DNA of 64,000 nucleotides from Planctomycetota bacterium (GCA_020849665.1 JADLFX010000019.1:47930-111929); one strand, 5' to 3'. Shown: positions 34,533 to 45,206, counted from the stretch's first letter. Translations and numbers: made by a program. Notes: generated by a model not told the origin, from the sequence alone.

Positions 34533-35207
34533 ATGGTGCGACGATCCGGTGCGAACCTGGCGCTCCTGGCGCTGACCTCGGGACTCTGTGCGTGTGCTGC
34601 CGGATCCGGGCACGGCGGAGAGGCGGGCGTGGTGGAGGAGCCGTTCGCCGGCGCCGAGGTCGGAGCCCGGCCGCAGGCGCCCTGGCGCGTCGAGGCCACC
34701 AACCAGGGCGCGTCGCGCGCCCGGTGGGAGTTCGACGCCGATCCCGAGCGGGGCGCCGTGCTCCGGTTGGCGCGCATCGAGTCGCCGGCCACCGCGGCCT
34801 ACAACCTGTGCTGGCGTCCGGGCTCCTTCCGCGACGGGACGATCTCGGTCGAGGCGCGTGCCCGCACGGGGCGGATCGACCAGGGCGGCGGACTCCTGTG
34901 GCGGGTCCAGGACGCGAACCACTACTACGTGGTCCGCTACAACCCGCTGGAGCAGAACCTGCGGGTCTACAAGGTGATCGCCGGGCGGCGCACCCAGCTG
35001 GCCTCACGCGAGGACCTGACCATCGGGAGCGACCAGTGGTTCACCCTGCGCGTGGTCCACGAGGGCGCGCGGATCCGCTGCTTCCTCGACGGCCAGCAGC
35101 TGCTCGAGGCCGAGGACGAGGCGCTGCCGGGCGGCGGGGGCGTGGGCCTGTGGACCAAGGCCGACGCAGCCACCGACTTCGCCCGCCTGCGGATCGAGCC
35201 CCGCTAG
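34533..35207 (+). CDS. Exported LamG/DUF1080-like domain protein, probable lipoprotein
   Basis: 224 residues. N-terminal signal with cysteines at LCACAAG (a possible lipobox). The rest is a concanavalin-like beta sandwich: WRVEATNQGASRARWEFDAD, GGGLLWRVQDANHYYVVRYN, RIRCFLDGQQLLEAEDEALP and GGVGLWTKADAATDFARL. Such domains bind carbohydrates in many Planctomycetota secreted proteins. A TAGAGT -10 box ends 7 nt before the ATG, again with no ribosome binding site. Ligand unknown. Confidence 0.75.
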   Translation: MVRRSGANLALLALTSGLCACAAGSGHGGEAGVVEEPFAGAEVGARPQAPWRVEATNQGASRARWEFDADPERGAVLRLARIESPATAAYNLCWRPGSFRDGTISVEARARTGRIDQGGGLLWRVQDANHYYVVRYNPLEQNLRVYKVIAGRRTQLASREDLTIGSDQWFTLRVVHEGARIRCFLDGQQLLEAEDEALPGGGGVGLWTKADAATDFARLRIEPR

Positions 35208-35221
35208 GTCCGCGCGCCGGT

Positions 35222-36010
35222 TCAGGCCTCGCCCGCCGCGGCGCGGACCATCTCGCGGAACACGAGCATCCCGTCGCCTTCGGGCGCGAGTCCGTCCCGG
35301 CGCCATTCCGGCATGTGGTGGCCCAGATAGGCGCGGTCGGGATGCGGCATGAGCCCCAGCACCCGCCCGCTCGCGTCGGTGAGGCCGGCGATGCCGTGCG
35401 GCGAGCCGTTGGGGTTGTGCGGGTAGCGCGTCGTGGCCGCGCCCCGCTCGTCCACGTACACGAACGTCTGGTAGCCCTCGTCGGTGAGCAGGCGGGCGAA
35501 GCGTTCGTCCGGGCACGCGAGGTAGCCCTCGCCGTGCGCGGCCGGAACGCGCAGCACCAGTCCGGGGGGCAGGTACGTGCAGCGGCTCGCCACGGTCTTC
35601 AGCGTCACCCAGCGGCACTCGTAGTGGTTGCTGAGGTTGTGGGTGAGCGTGACCTCCTGGCGCAGCGGGCCGCCGCCGGTGCGCGGCAGGAGTCCGAGCC
35701 GCACCAGGACCTGGAAGCCGTTGCAGATGCCGAGGACCAGGCCGCCGCGCTCCAGGAAGCCCAGGATCTGGTCACCGGCGTGCTGGCGCAGCTCGTGGGC
35801 GAGCACGCGCCCCGCGGCGATGTCGTCGCCGTAGGCGAAGCCGCCCGGCACCGCCAGGATGGCGAAGCGCTCCAGCTCCGCGGGCCGGGACACGAGCCGC
35901 TTCACGTGCAGGTACTCGCTCTGCGCGCCGGCGCGCTCGAACGCGTCGAAGGTCTCGCGCTCGCAGTTGATGCCGGGCGCACGCAGGATCAAGGCCCTGG
36001 GCCGGCTCAT
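35222..36010 (-). CDS. purQ: Phosphoribosylformylglycinamidine synthase subunit PurQ (glutaminase)
   Basis: 262-residue class I glutamine amidotransferase that supplies ammonia for FGAM synthesis. Starts RALILRAPGINCERETFDAF; catalytic Cys in LGICNGFQVL, His in LMPHPDRA, followed by Glu in MPEW. Length is slightly above the usual 225-230 because of inserts near the C-terminus. The ATG overlaps the purL stop by 4 bases, so PurL and PurQ are made in step. Confidence 0.95.
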   Translation of the reverse strand: MSRPRALILRAPGINCERETFDAFERAGAQSEYLHVKRLVSRPAELERFAILAVPGGFAYGDDIAAGRVLAHELRQHAGDQILGFLERGGLVLGICNGFQVLVRLGLLPRTGGGPLRQEVTLTHNLSNHYECRWVTLKTVASRCTYLPPGLVLRVPAAHGEGYLACPDERFARLLTDEGYQTFVYVDERGAATTRYPHNPNGSPHGIAGLTDASGRVLGLMPHPDRAYLGHHMPEWRRDGLAPEGDGMLVFREMVRAAAGEA

Positions 36011-38895
36011 GCGCCACCTCCGGTCAGCGTGCCCTCGAAGTCGAGCGGCTGCTTCCAGGCGCGCACCAGGCGATCGAGCGGGAGCTCGACGAGCTCGCGC
36101 GTCCCGTCGACCACCAGGAACTCGGGTTCCGCGCGCACCACTCCGACGACCGCGTGCGGCACGCCATGCAGGTTGGCCTGGAGGTCGGCCAGGCGGTCCT
36201 CAGGCACCTCCAGCAGGAAGCGGCTCTGCGACTCGCTGAAGAGCAGCAGCTCGGGCGCCGCCACGCCGTCGCCGCGCGGCACCTTGGCGAGGTCCAGCCG
36301 CACCCCCAGCCGTCCGCCGATGCACATCTCGGCCAGCGCCGCGCCGAGGCCGCCCTCGCTGAGGTCGTGGGCCGAACGCACCGCCTTGGCCTGGATCGCG
36401 CGGGCCACGCCGTCGAGCGTCGCCTTGCCTGCGGCGGGATCGACCCTGGGCACGCTCCGGCCGAGGTGGCCCTTGCGCTTCCAGTACACCGAGCCGCCGA
36501 GCTCGGCCTTGGTGACGCCGACCAGGACCAGGAGGTTGCCCGCGGCCTTGAGGTCGCTGGTCAGGGTGCGTGCGACATCGGGCACCACCGAGAGCGCGGT
36601 GACCAGGATGCACCCGGGGATCGTGATGGTGCGCGCGCCGTCGCGGAACTCGTTCTTCAGCGAGTCCTTGCCGGACACGAACGGCGTGCGGTAGGCGAGC
36701 GCGAGGTCGCGCAGGGCGAAGCTGGCGCGCACCAGCTCGCCCAGGCGCTCGGGCTTGGCGGTGTCGCCCCAGCAGTAGTTGTCGAGCACGGCGGTGCGTT
36801 CGGGGTCGCCGCCGGCGGCCACGACGTTGCGCAGCGCCTCGTCGAGCGCGCACTCGGCCATGGCCGCGGGATCGATGCGCGAGTAGCGCGGATTGAGTCC
36901 GTTGCCCAGCACCACGCCGCGGCGCGAGCCCAGCTTGGGCGCGAGGATCGCGGCGTCGGCCGGCCCGTCCCGCTGCACGCCCACGAATGGCTTGCCCGCG
37001 CTGTTCGCCTGCACCTCGTGGTCGTACTGGCGCACGACCCATTCCTTGCTGGCCACGTTGAAGTCCGCGAGCACGGCGAGCAAGGCGCCCGGGAGGTCGG
37101 TCTCGGGCGGCAGCACGGGATCCGCGAGCTCGGGGGCGTGCCACACGGCCGCGCGCTCGAACACCGGCAGACCCTTGTGCAGGAAGTGCAGGTCCATCTC
37201 GCCGTGCACCGTCTCGCCGTGGCGCACCACCAGCCTGCCGGTGTCGGTGAACGTGCCGATCGCCGTGGCCTCGACGTCCTCCTCGGCGCAGAGCTCCAGC
37301 AGCCGGGCCAGCCGCTCGGGAGGCACCGCGAGGACCATGCGCTCCTGCGCCTCGCTCACCCAGATCTCCCACGGGGCGAGCCCCGCGTACTTGAGCGGTG
37401 CCTCGGCCAGCTGGACCTCCGCGCCCAGGCCCTCGGCCATCTCGCCCACGGCCGACGAGAACCCGCCGGCCCCGCAGTCGGTGAGCGCGGTGAAGAGGCC
37501 CTCGTCGCGGGCGCGCAACACCGCGTCCATCACCTTGCGCTCGGTGATCGGGTCGCCGATCTGCACCGCGCCGCTGCTCAGGGTCTCGCTCTCGGTGTGC
37601 AGTTCGAGCGAGGAGAACGTCGCGCCGTGGATGCCGTCGCGTCCGGTGCGTCCACCCACGGCCACGATGCGGTCCCCGGGCCGGGCCTGCTTGTGCACCT
37701 TGTCGCGCGGCAGCAGGCCGATGTTGCCGACGTAGACCAGCGGGTTGCCGACGAAGTCCTCGTCGAAGTGGATCGCGCCGTTGACCGTGGGGATGCCCAT
37801 CGGGTTGCCGTAGTCGCGCACGCCCGCGACCACGCCCTCGAGGATCTGGCGCGGATGCAGGCAGCCCTTCGGCAGGCGCGCATCGGGCAGGTCGGGCGGC
37901 GCGAAGCAGAACACGTCCGTGCTGGCCACGGGACGCGCCCCGAGGCCGGTGCCCAGCACGTCGCGGATCACGCCCCCGACGCCGGTGCCGGCCCCGCCGA
38001 ACGGCTCGATCGCCGAGGGGCGGTTGTGGGTCTCCACCTTGATGCACACGCAATCGTCGTCGTCGAAGGTGATGACCCCCGCGTTGTCCTTGAACACGCT
38101 CACGCAGAACTCGCGGGCCAGCGTGTGGGTGACGTGGGCGATGGTGCTCGCGAGCAGGTTCTCGATCACCTGATCGCCGAAGCGGATCCGGCCGGTGAGG
38201 GTCTTGTGCTTGCAGTGCTCCGACCACGTCTGGGCCAGGGTCTCGAGTTCCAGGCGGGTGGGGTCCCGGCCGAGGCCCGCGTAGTGGGCCTGGATTGCCA
38301 GCATCTCGCGCTCGGTGAGCGCCAGGCCGCCGTCCCGGCTCAGCGCGACCAGCCCCGCCGCGTCCAGGGTGCGCAGCGGCACGGGATGCACGCGCAGGTC
38401 CGGCGCGCCCCCGGGTCCGGGCAGCGACGCGGGCGGGGCATCGACCACGATCTGGTGGATCACGGTCTTGGCGAGCGAGCGCTCCGCTGCGGCGGCGAGC
38501 GCCGCGGCCGGCACGGCGTCGGAGACCTCGTACGCCCGGTAGCTCGCCACCGGCACGACGGGCCGGCGCGAGTCGCGCAGCGCCTTCTGGACCGAATGCG
38601 CCACCGGGTCCGTGACGCCCGGACGGGGCACGATGCTCACGCGGCGCGCAGGCCGCGCCGGGCCCTGGCCCGGAGCCAGGATCGCCACCCGCTCGTTCAC
38701 CGGGTCGCAGAGTGCCTCGCGCGCGAAGGCGGACACCTCGGCCTCGTCCAGTTCGGCGCCGAGCAGGAAGCCGCGGAACGAGCGGACCGCACCGGCGAGT
38801 TCGAGTCCGGCCCGTCGCAAGGCGGCCTTGGCGGAGACGCCCCCGGGGTCGGGAAAGCCCTCCTTGGGGGTCACCTCCACACGCCACGCGTCCAT
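36007..38895 (-). CDS. purL: FGAM synthase PurL with two N-terminal PurS-like repeats
   Basis: 962 residues, against about 740 for the small PurL. The first about 155 residues hold two PurS-like units: WRVEVTPKEGFPDPGGVSAK ... CDPVNE and RRVSIVPRPGVTDPVAHSVQ ... KTVIHQIVV. They correspond to the N-terminal domain of large PurL, which mimics a PurS dimer. Then the synthetase: TWSEHCKHKT, IKVETHNRPSAIEPFGGAGT, GCGAGGFSSAVGEMAEG-like DCGAGGFSS, and HDLSEGGLGAALAEM. No glutaminase domain follows; PurQ is separate and overlapping. Converts FGAR to FGAM. Confidence 0.95.
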   Translation of the reverse strand: MDAWRVEVTPKEGFPDPGGVSAKAALRRAGLELAGAVRSFRGFLLGAELDEAEVSAFAREALCDPVNERVAILAPGQGPARPARRVSIVPRPGVTDPVAHSVQKALRDSRRPVVPVASYRAYEVSDAVPAAALAAAAERSLAKTVIHQIVVDAPPASLPGPGGAPDLRVHPVPLRTLDAAGLVALSRDGGLALTEREMLAIQAHYAGLGRDPTRLELETLAQTWSEHCKHKTLTGRIRFGDQVIENLLASTIAHVTHTLAREFCVSVFKDNAGVITFDDDDCVCIKVETHNRPSAIEPFGGAGTGVGGVIRDVLGTGLGARPVASTDVFCFAPPDLPDARLPKGCLHPRQILEGVVAGVRDYGNPMGIPTVNGAIHFDEDFVGNPLVYVGNIGLLPRDKVHKQARPGDRIVAVGGRTGRDGIHGATFSSLELHTESETLSSGAVQIGDPITERKVMDAVLRARDEGLFTALTDCGAGGFSSAVGEMAEGLGAEVQLAEAPLKYAGLAPWEIWVSEAQERMVLAVPPERLARLLELCAEEDVEATAIGTFTDTGRLVVRHGETVHGEMDLHFLHKGLPVFERAAVWHAPELADPVLPPETDLPGALLAVLADFNVASKEWVVRQYDHEVQANSAGKPFVGVQRDGPADAAILAPKLGSRRGVVLGNGLNPRYSRIDPAAMAECALDEALRNVVAAGGDPERTAVLDNYCWGDTAKPERLGELVRASFALRDLALAYRTPFVSGKDSLKNEFRDGARTITIPGCILVTALSVVPDVARTLTSDLKAAGNLLVLVGVTKAELGGSVYWKRKGHLGRSVPRVDPAAGKATLDGVARAIQAKAVRSAHDLSEGGLGAALAEMCIGGRLGVRLDLAKVPRGDGVAAPELLLFSESQSRFLLEVPEDRLADLQANLHGVPHAVVGVVRAEPEFLVVDGTRELVELPLDRLVRAWKQPLDFEGTLTGGGA

Positions 38896-38901
38896 GCCGC
38901 A

Positions 38902-38930
38902 AACATGCCGGCGCCGCGGGGGGGCCGCAA
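38902..38930 (-). promoter_or_regulatory. Promoter of purLQ
   Basis: TTGCGG (38925-38930), 17-bp spacer, CATGTT (38902-38907), 6 nt to the ATG at 38895: predicted leaderless. Confidence 0.45.
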
Positions 38931-39025
38931 GCATCCGGGCTCGTGCGTGGCGGACCGGCCGGGCCATGGTGCCGACGGGGCCGCCCGCTAGACTCCGCGT
39001 CGATCCCGCCAACCTCGGCCCCGCC

Positions 39026-40024
39026 TTGAGCGAATCCACCCCTGCCAAGACCAGCGACCGTCTCGCCGACGGCCTGGCATTCGAACGCCCCCTCCTGGAG
39101 CTCCAGCAGAAGATCCAGGAGCTGCGCAAGCTGGCGCAGACCACGCACCTGGACCTGCAGGGGGAGGTGCAGGTCCTGGAGGAGCGGCTGCGCCACCAGA
39201 CCCAGGAGGTCTATGCCGGACTGACGCCGTGGGAGCGGGTGAACGTGGCACGCCACGCGGATCGCCCGCTGACCACGGACTACGTCGAGAAGATGCTCGA
39301 CGACTTCGTGGAGCTGCATGGGGACCGGCTCTACGGCGACGACCGGGCCATCCTGACCGGGCTGGCCGCCATGCGGGGCGTGCGCTTCCTGCTGGTCGGC
39401 CACCGCAAGGGCAAGACCGTGAAGGAGCGCCTGGCCAGCAACTTCGGCTGCGCCCATCCCGAGGGCTACCGGAAGGCCATGCAGAAGATGCGCCTCGCCG
39501 AGAAGCTGCGCATCCCGATCGTCACCCTGATCAACACCCCGGGGGCCTACCCGGGGATCGGCGCGGAGGAGCGCGGCCAGGCCGGAGCCATCGCGCGCAA
39601 CATCCTGGACATGTTCACGCTCCGGGTCCCGGTGCTGGCGATCGTGATCGGCGAGGGAGGCTCCGGCGGCGCCCTGGGCATCGGGGTGGGGGATCGCGTG
39701 GGCATGCTGGAGAACGCCTACTCCTCGGTGATCTCCCCCGAGGGCTGCGCCGCCATCCTCTGGAAGAGCGGCGAGAAGACCCCCGAGGCCGCGGAGGCCC
39801 TGAATCTCACCAGCAAGGACCTCCTGCGTCTGGGCCTGGTCGACGCCGTGATCCCGGAGCCGCTGGGCGGGGCGCACCGCGACCCGGCGACGACCGTCGA
39901 CAACGTGCGCCGGCAGATCCTCGCCTGGCTGGACGAGCTGGCGCCGCTCCCGCTGGACCAGCTCCTGGAACAGCGCTTCTGGAAGTTCCGCAGGATGGGA
40001 ATGCCCATCGAGGTCGAGGCGTGA
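39026..40024 (+). CDS. accA: Acetyl-CoA carboxylase carboxyltransferase subunit alpha
   Basis: 332 residues from a TTG start, close to the family's 315-325. AccA carries the carboxyl group from biotin to acetyl-CoA with AccD. Visible motifs: LELQQKIQELRKLA (N-terminal helix), HGDRLYGDDRAIL, GHRKGKTVKER, NFGCAHPEGYRKAM, INTPGAYPGIGAEERGQ and IGEGGSGGALGIGVGD. A TAGACT -10 box lies 21 nt upstream (38999-39004) without a good -35. Divergent from purL. Confidence 0.95.
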   Translation: MSESTPAKTSDRLADGLAFERPLLELQQKIQELRKLAQTTHLDLQGEVQVLEERLRHQTQEVYAGLTPWERVNVARHADRPLTTDYVEKMLDDFVELHGDRLYGDDRAILTGLAAMRGVRFLLVGHRKGKTVKERLASNFGCAHPEGYRKAMQKMRLAEKLRIPIVTLINTPGAYPGIGAEERGQAGAIARNILDMFTLRVPVLAIVIGEGGSGGALGIGVGDRVGMLENAYSSVISPEGCAAILWKSGEKTPEAAEALNLTSKDLLRLGLVDAVIPEPLGGAHRDPATTVDNVRRQILAWLDELAPLPLDQLLEQRFWKFRRMGMPIEVEA

Positions 40025-40096
40025 GCTCCACGGAGACCCTGACAGTGCACGAGCCACGCGCGGCCACGCTCGGGTCCGGTCGAGGCCGGTGATCCC

Positions 40097-40777
40097 ATGG
40101 TGCGCAAGGCCATCCCCCTCCGTTCGTCTTCCGATCCGGCGCGCCCCCGTGCCATGGCCGCTGGCATGGCGCGTGGCGTCGCCGACGAGTTCGTCACTGA
40201 CCCGGGACCGGCCGAGGGATCGGGCGAGACCGACGCCGCCCTGGTGGATCGCACGCTGCGCGGCCAGCACGATGCCTTCGGGATGCTCGTCCAGCGCTAC
40301 CAGCGCAAGGCGTTCTGGATCGCCTACCACACCCTGGGACGCGTGGAGGATGCGCGCGATGTCACGCAGGAGGCGTTCCTGCGCCTCTACCGGTCGCTCG
40401 ACCGCTACGACTTCCAGCGCAACTTCTACACGTGGTTCTATCGGATCGTCCTGAACCTCGCGATCGACCAGCTGCGCCGGGCCAGGCTGCCCACGCACGA
40501 GGGTGTCGAGGACCTGGGCGAACCCTGCGAGGGCGGCACGGGACTGCCGGAATCGGTCGAGAAGCGGGAAGTTTCCGCTCTCGTCCGCCAGGTCCTCCAG
40601 CGTATGGACCCGCGCTTCAGCACCGTGCTGGTGCTGCGCGACCTGCAAGGGATGAACTGCCGCGACATCGCCCCGATCCTCAAGATCACCCATGCCACCG
40701 TGCGGTGGCGCCTGCATCGGGCGCGGGCGATGTTCCGGGTGGCGTGGGAGCGGCTGGAGCGGACCTGGAGGGCGTGA
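40097..40777 (+). CDS. ECF-type RNA polymerase sigma factor
   Basis: 226 residues. Region 2 (FGMLVQRYQRKAFWIAYHTL, DARDVTQEAFLRLYRSL, FYTWFYRIVLNLAID) and region 4 (LVLRDLQGMNCRDIAPILKI and ATVRWRLHRARAMFR). The first about 45 residues are an extra tail. Overlaps the anti-sigma start by 4 bases (GTGA), so the pair is co-expressed. Resembles the SigE/RpoE-like group that answers envelope stress. Confidence 0.92.
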   Translation: MVRKAIPLRSSSDPARPRAMAAGMARGVADEFVTDPGPAEGSGETDAALVDRTLRGQHDAFGMLVQRYQRKAFWIAYHTLGRVEDARDVTQEAFLRLYRSLDRYDFQRNFYTWFYRIVLNLAIDQLRRARLPTHEGVEDLGEPCEGGTGLPESVEKREVSALVRQVLQRMDPRFSTVLVLRDLQGMNCRDIAPILKITHATVRWRLHRARAMFRVAWERLERTWRA

Positions 40778-41382
40778 GGGTGGCGGACGACGCTCACAGC
40801 CCACGGCGCGCCACTGGATCCGGAGCGGATCCGGCCTGCAGCACGATCCGCCCGCTTCTGGCGGGGTTCGCCCACGACGAGCTCGACAGCGCCGACGCAG
40901 CCGGGGTCCGGGCGCATCTGGAAGCCTGCTTCGCGTGCGCCAGGGAGCTGGGAGGCTTCCTGCGCGCGGTTCGCGGCTTGCGGGCGGGTCTCACCCCGCC
41001 ACCCCTGCCCGACGGGTTCTTCGATGCGCTGCGTACCGACATCCTGACGCGGGTCGCGGCGGCGGGCCGCATGCCGCTCCGCGCCTCCCGCTTGCGGAAG
41101 GTGAGCGCCGCCGCCGCGGCGCTCGTCCTGCTGGGGCTCGGCCTGGTCGCCGGCCAGTGGAGCCAGCCGGCGCCGGGGCTCCTGCACCAGCCGGCCCTCA
41201 CCCTGGCCCCGGGGGCGGCCGGCACGGCGGCCCCGCCGGGGTCCGACTCCCAGGGCAGCGACGGCTGGTCCAATCTCCTGGTGGAGTTGGGCTACGAGAC
41301 GCCCGACGAGGGCCCGGACGGCGCCCGTCCCAGGACCGGACCCCCGCCCGACCCGGAACGCCGGCACCGCACGGGGCGCTGA
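40774..41382 (+). CDS. Anti-sigma factor with zinc-finger (zf-HC2) domain
   Basis: 202 residues from a GTG overlapping the sigma gene. N-terminal ZAS domain with CSTIRPLLAGFAHDELDSAD and the HxxxCxxC motif HLEACFAC, which holds the sigma factor and zinc. One membrane helix (AAALVLLGLGLVAGQW, about residue 115) and a Pro/Gly-rich outer part ending in GWSNLLVELGYETP. Layout is that of a membrane-bound anti-sigma factor released by regulated proteolysis. Confidence 0.88.
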   Translation: MRVADDAHSPRRATGSGADPACSTIRPLLAGFAHDELDSADAAGVRAHLEACFACARELGGFLRAVRGLRAGLTPPPLPDGFFDALRTDILTRVAAAGRMPLRASRLRKVSAAAAALVLLGLGLVAGQWSQPAPGLLHQPALTLAPGAAGTAAPPGSDSQGSDGWSNLLVELGYETPDEGPDGARPRTGPPPDPERRHRTGR

Positions 41383-41529
41383 GGCCGCCCCCTCTGGGGT
41401 GCCGAGGCCGGGAGTCTTCCCCGGTGGAGCCCGTCGTCGGGACGTGCGCCGGACCGGCAGCCGTGGTCGCCGCGTGATGCGACCCGGCGGGGTGCCGAGG
41501 CCCGCGCGACGACAAGGAGATCCCGATCG

Positions 41530-42756
41530 ATGTTCCGCCCCATGGTGGTTGTCAGTGCCCTGCTCCTGGCGGCGCTGCCGTCCGTGCTTCCCGCCCAGGA
41601 CGCGAAACCCGTTTCCCAGTCCCAGAGCGAGCCGGCCCGGACCGAGGCCGACGTGGACCGTCTGATCCACGAGCTCGGCGATGCGAGCTACGAGTCGCGC
41701 CGCAAGGCGGAGGAGCAGCTGCGCTCCCTGGGCAAGTCGGCGCTGCCGGCGCTGCAGAAGGCGGCGGAGGGGCACGAGGACCTGGAGGTCCGGTCGCGCG
41801 CCCGGCGGATCGTCCGGGCCATCGAGAACGACGGCCAGGGCGGCCTGCGCGCCCGGACACGCGAGCCGCGGCAGGAGCGGGGTTCCGAGCCCATGCCGCT
41901 GTGGCGCGACGCCGTTCCGGCTCCCCAGGATCTGAACCGCATCTTCGACGAGATGTTCGAGCGGATGGAGCGCGACTTCGGCCTGGACGTGCCGCGCCAG
42001 CGCTTCTTCCGCGACGAGTTCTTCCAGGATCTGCGCCGGCAGATGCAGGACCTGCGCGTGCAGGGTGGGGCCGGCGAGCAGCGCGCCTACGCGCTGCGCG
42101 TCGGACCCGACGGGGTGCGCCTCGAGGTGGAGGAGAAGGACGCTTCGGGCAAGTCCGAGAAGAAGGTCTACGAGGCTCCCGACATGGAGGCGTTCCGCAA
42201 GGAGCACCCCGAGGTGGCGAAGCGCTACCTGGGCGGTGACGGAGTGCAGTTCCGCCTCGGCTTCCCGCAGTGGAACCTCGGCCAGCCGCCGATGGTGCTC
42301 CAGCCGCGCGGCCAGGGCCGCTTCCGCGTGCTGCCGCCCGCGCAGATCGGCGAGCCCGAGATGGCAGAACCCGAAGCGATCCCACCCGGCCAGCGGCTCG
42401 GCGTGCAGGTCAGCCCGGTGAGCGAGGACGTCGCCGAGTTCCTGGGGTTGCCGGAGGGCGTGGGCCTGCGGGTCGAGGAGGTCCAGGCGGACACCCTGGC
42501 CGGCACGCTCAAGATCCAGCGCGGCGACGTGCTGGTGAAGGTGGGGGAGCGCGAGATCCGTGGCACGGAGGACGTGCGCGCGGCCCTCAAGGGGATCGAG
42601 GCGGGGGCGACGGTCCGGGTCGTGGTGAACCGCAAGGGCCAGGAGCAGGTGCTCGAGGCGGCCAAGCCGGCGACGGCCGAGCCGAAGCGCGAGCTGCGCC
42701 GCAAGGCCAAGGCGGAACAGCCCGAGGCGGGCGAACCCAAGGCAGAGATCCGCTGA
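41530..42756 (+). CDS. Secreted PDZ-domain protein with N-terminal HEAT-like segment
   Basis: 408 residues. Signal peptide (MVVVSALLLAALPSVLPAQD). Residues about 35-95 look like a HEAT/ARM pair (DASYESRRKAEEQLRSLGKS, VRSRARRIVRAI). A charged, Arg-rich middle follows. A C-terminal PDZ domain (about 290-385) has RLGVQVSPVSEDVAEFLGLP and IQRGDVLVKVGEREIRGTED. No protease triad is present, so it is not DegP/DegS itself. AAGGAG at 41514-41519 supports the ATG. Located 147 bp after the sigma/anti-sigma pair, it may sense envelope damage for them, though that is inference. Confidence 0.82.
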   Translation: MFRPMVVVSALLLAALPSVLPAQDAKPVSQSQSEPARTEADVDRLIHELGDASYESRRKAEEQLRSLGKSALPALQKAAEGHEDLEVRSRARRIVRAIENDGQGGLRARTREPRQERGSEPMPLWRDAVPAPQDLNRIFDEMFERMERDFGLDVPRQRFFRDEFFQDLRRQMQDLRVQGGAGEQRAYALRVGPDGVRLEVEEKDASGKSEKKVYEAPDMEAFRKEHPEVAKRYLGGDGVQFRLGFPQWNLGQPPMVLQPRGQGRFRVLPPAQIGEPEMAEPEAIPPGQRLGVQVSPVSEDVAEFLGLPEGVGLRVEEVQADTLAGTLKIQRGDVLVKVGEREIRGTEDVRAALKGIEAGATVRVVVNRKGQEQVLEAAKPATAEPKRELRRKAKAEQPEAGEPKAEIR

Positions 42757-42820
42757 CGCACCCGGGCCGCCAGGCGCCCGCGGCGGCCGGGACGGTCGCC
42801 GCGCTGTGGCTGGATCCGTG

Positions 42821-43870
42821 TCAGCCGGTGCGCCGGCTGCCGTCCGGGCCGCGAAGCCGCAGCTGCCCGCACGCCGCGTCGCGGTCGGCGCCGCGCTGGC
42901 GGCGCACGGTCACCTTCACGCCGCCCGTCCGCAGCCGTTCGGCGAATCCGTCCACCTGGGCGTCCGCCGGCCGCGCGTAGCCGGCGATCTCCTCGACCGG
43001 GTTCCAGGGGATCAGGTTCACCGTGCAGGGCTGGTGGCCCAGGACGCGGACCAGGGCTGCGGCGTCCTCGGGACGGTCGTTCACGCCGGCCAGGAGCACG
43101 ACCTCGAACGTGACCTCGCGGCCCTTGGTGCGGAAGTACTCGAGTGCCGCGGCGACGATCGCCGCCACCGGTGCCCGGGCCGTGGGGACCAGCCGGCGGC
43201 GCAGGGCGTCGTCGGCGGCGTGCAGCGAGACCGCCAGGTTGTAGGCGTGGGGCGCGGCGGCGAACTCGCGCATGCGCTCGGGCAGCCCCGAGGTGCTCAC
43301 CGTGATCCGCCGCGCGCCGAGGTGGATCCCGGCGGGGTCGTGGATGCGCTCCAGGGCGGGCAGCAGATTGCGCAGGTTCAGCAGCGGCTCGCCCATCCCC
43401 ATCACGACCAGGTTGGTCAGGCGCGCACCGGGCGCGAGGAGCGCGCGGCCATGCAGCACCTGCTCGACGATCTCGCCGCAGCCCAGGTTGCGCTTCACGC
43501 CGCCCAGGCCGGAGGCGCAGAACACGCAGCCGACGGGGCAGCCGACCTGGGTCGAGATGCAGAGCGTGTTCCGCTCGCCCTCCGGGATCAGCACGGTCTC
43601 GACGGTCTCGCCGTCGGCGAGGCCCAGCAAGAGCTTGCGGGTGCCGTCGTCCGAGGCGGTCTCGTGCAGCCGCCGCGTGGAACGGAGCACGTGTCCGGCG
43701 GCACCCAGGCTCGCGCGCAGCGCCGCCGGAAGGTTGCGGCACTGGGCCAGGTCCTCGGCGCCGTGCACGTAGATCCAGTGGGCGAGCTGCCTGGCCTGGA
43801 AGGGCAGGCCGCCGCAGGCCTCCACCACAGCACAGAGGGCAGCGTCGTCGAGGTCCGTCAGGTGGACCAC
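42821..43870 (-). CDS. rlmN: Dual-specificity 23S rRNA/tRNA A2503/A37 methyltransferase RlmN
   Basis: 349 residues. Radical SAM methyltransferase that makes 2-methyladenosine in 23S rRNA and some tRNAs. N-terminal RlmN domain (LPFQARQLAHWIY), the CxxxCxxC cluster GCPVGCVFCASGLGG, VVMGMGEPLLN, and LAVSLHA. GTG 43870 starts one base after the clpX stop and gives the family's usual VHLTDLDD N-terminus; GTG 43915 would overlap clpX by 44 bases. Last gene of the tig-clpP-clpX-rlmN run. Confidence 0.93.
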   Translation of the reverse strand: MVHLTDLDDAALCAVVEACGGLPFQARQLAHWIYVHGAEDLAQCRNLPAALRASLGAAGHVLRSTRRLHETASDDGTRKLLLGLADGETVETVLIPEGERNTLCISTQVGCPVGCVFCASGLGGVKRNLGCGEIVEQVLHGRALLAPGARLTNLVVMGMGEPLLNLRNLLPALERIHDPAGIHLGARRITVSTSGLPERMREFAAAPHAYNLAVSLHAADDALRRRLVPTARAPVAAIVAAALEYFRTKGREVTFEVVLLAGVNDRPEDAAALVRVLGHQPCTVNLIPWNPVEEIAGYARPADAQVDGFAERLRTGGVKVTVRRQRGADRDAACGQLRLRGPDGSRRTG

Positions 43871-43871
43871 T

Positions 43872-45206
<1,335 letters not shown>

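Noticed and set aside
36154..38991. Open frame of about 945 codons on the plus strand, antisense to purL
   Set aside because: It has His/Arg/Gly/Val-rich low-complexity sequence with no motif, and purL on the other strand has full conservation. High GC removes stops from antisense frames.
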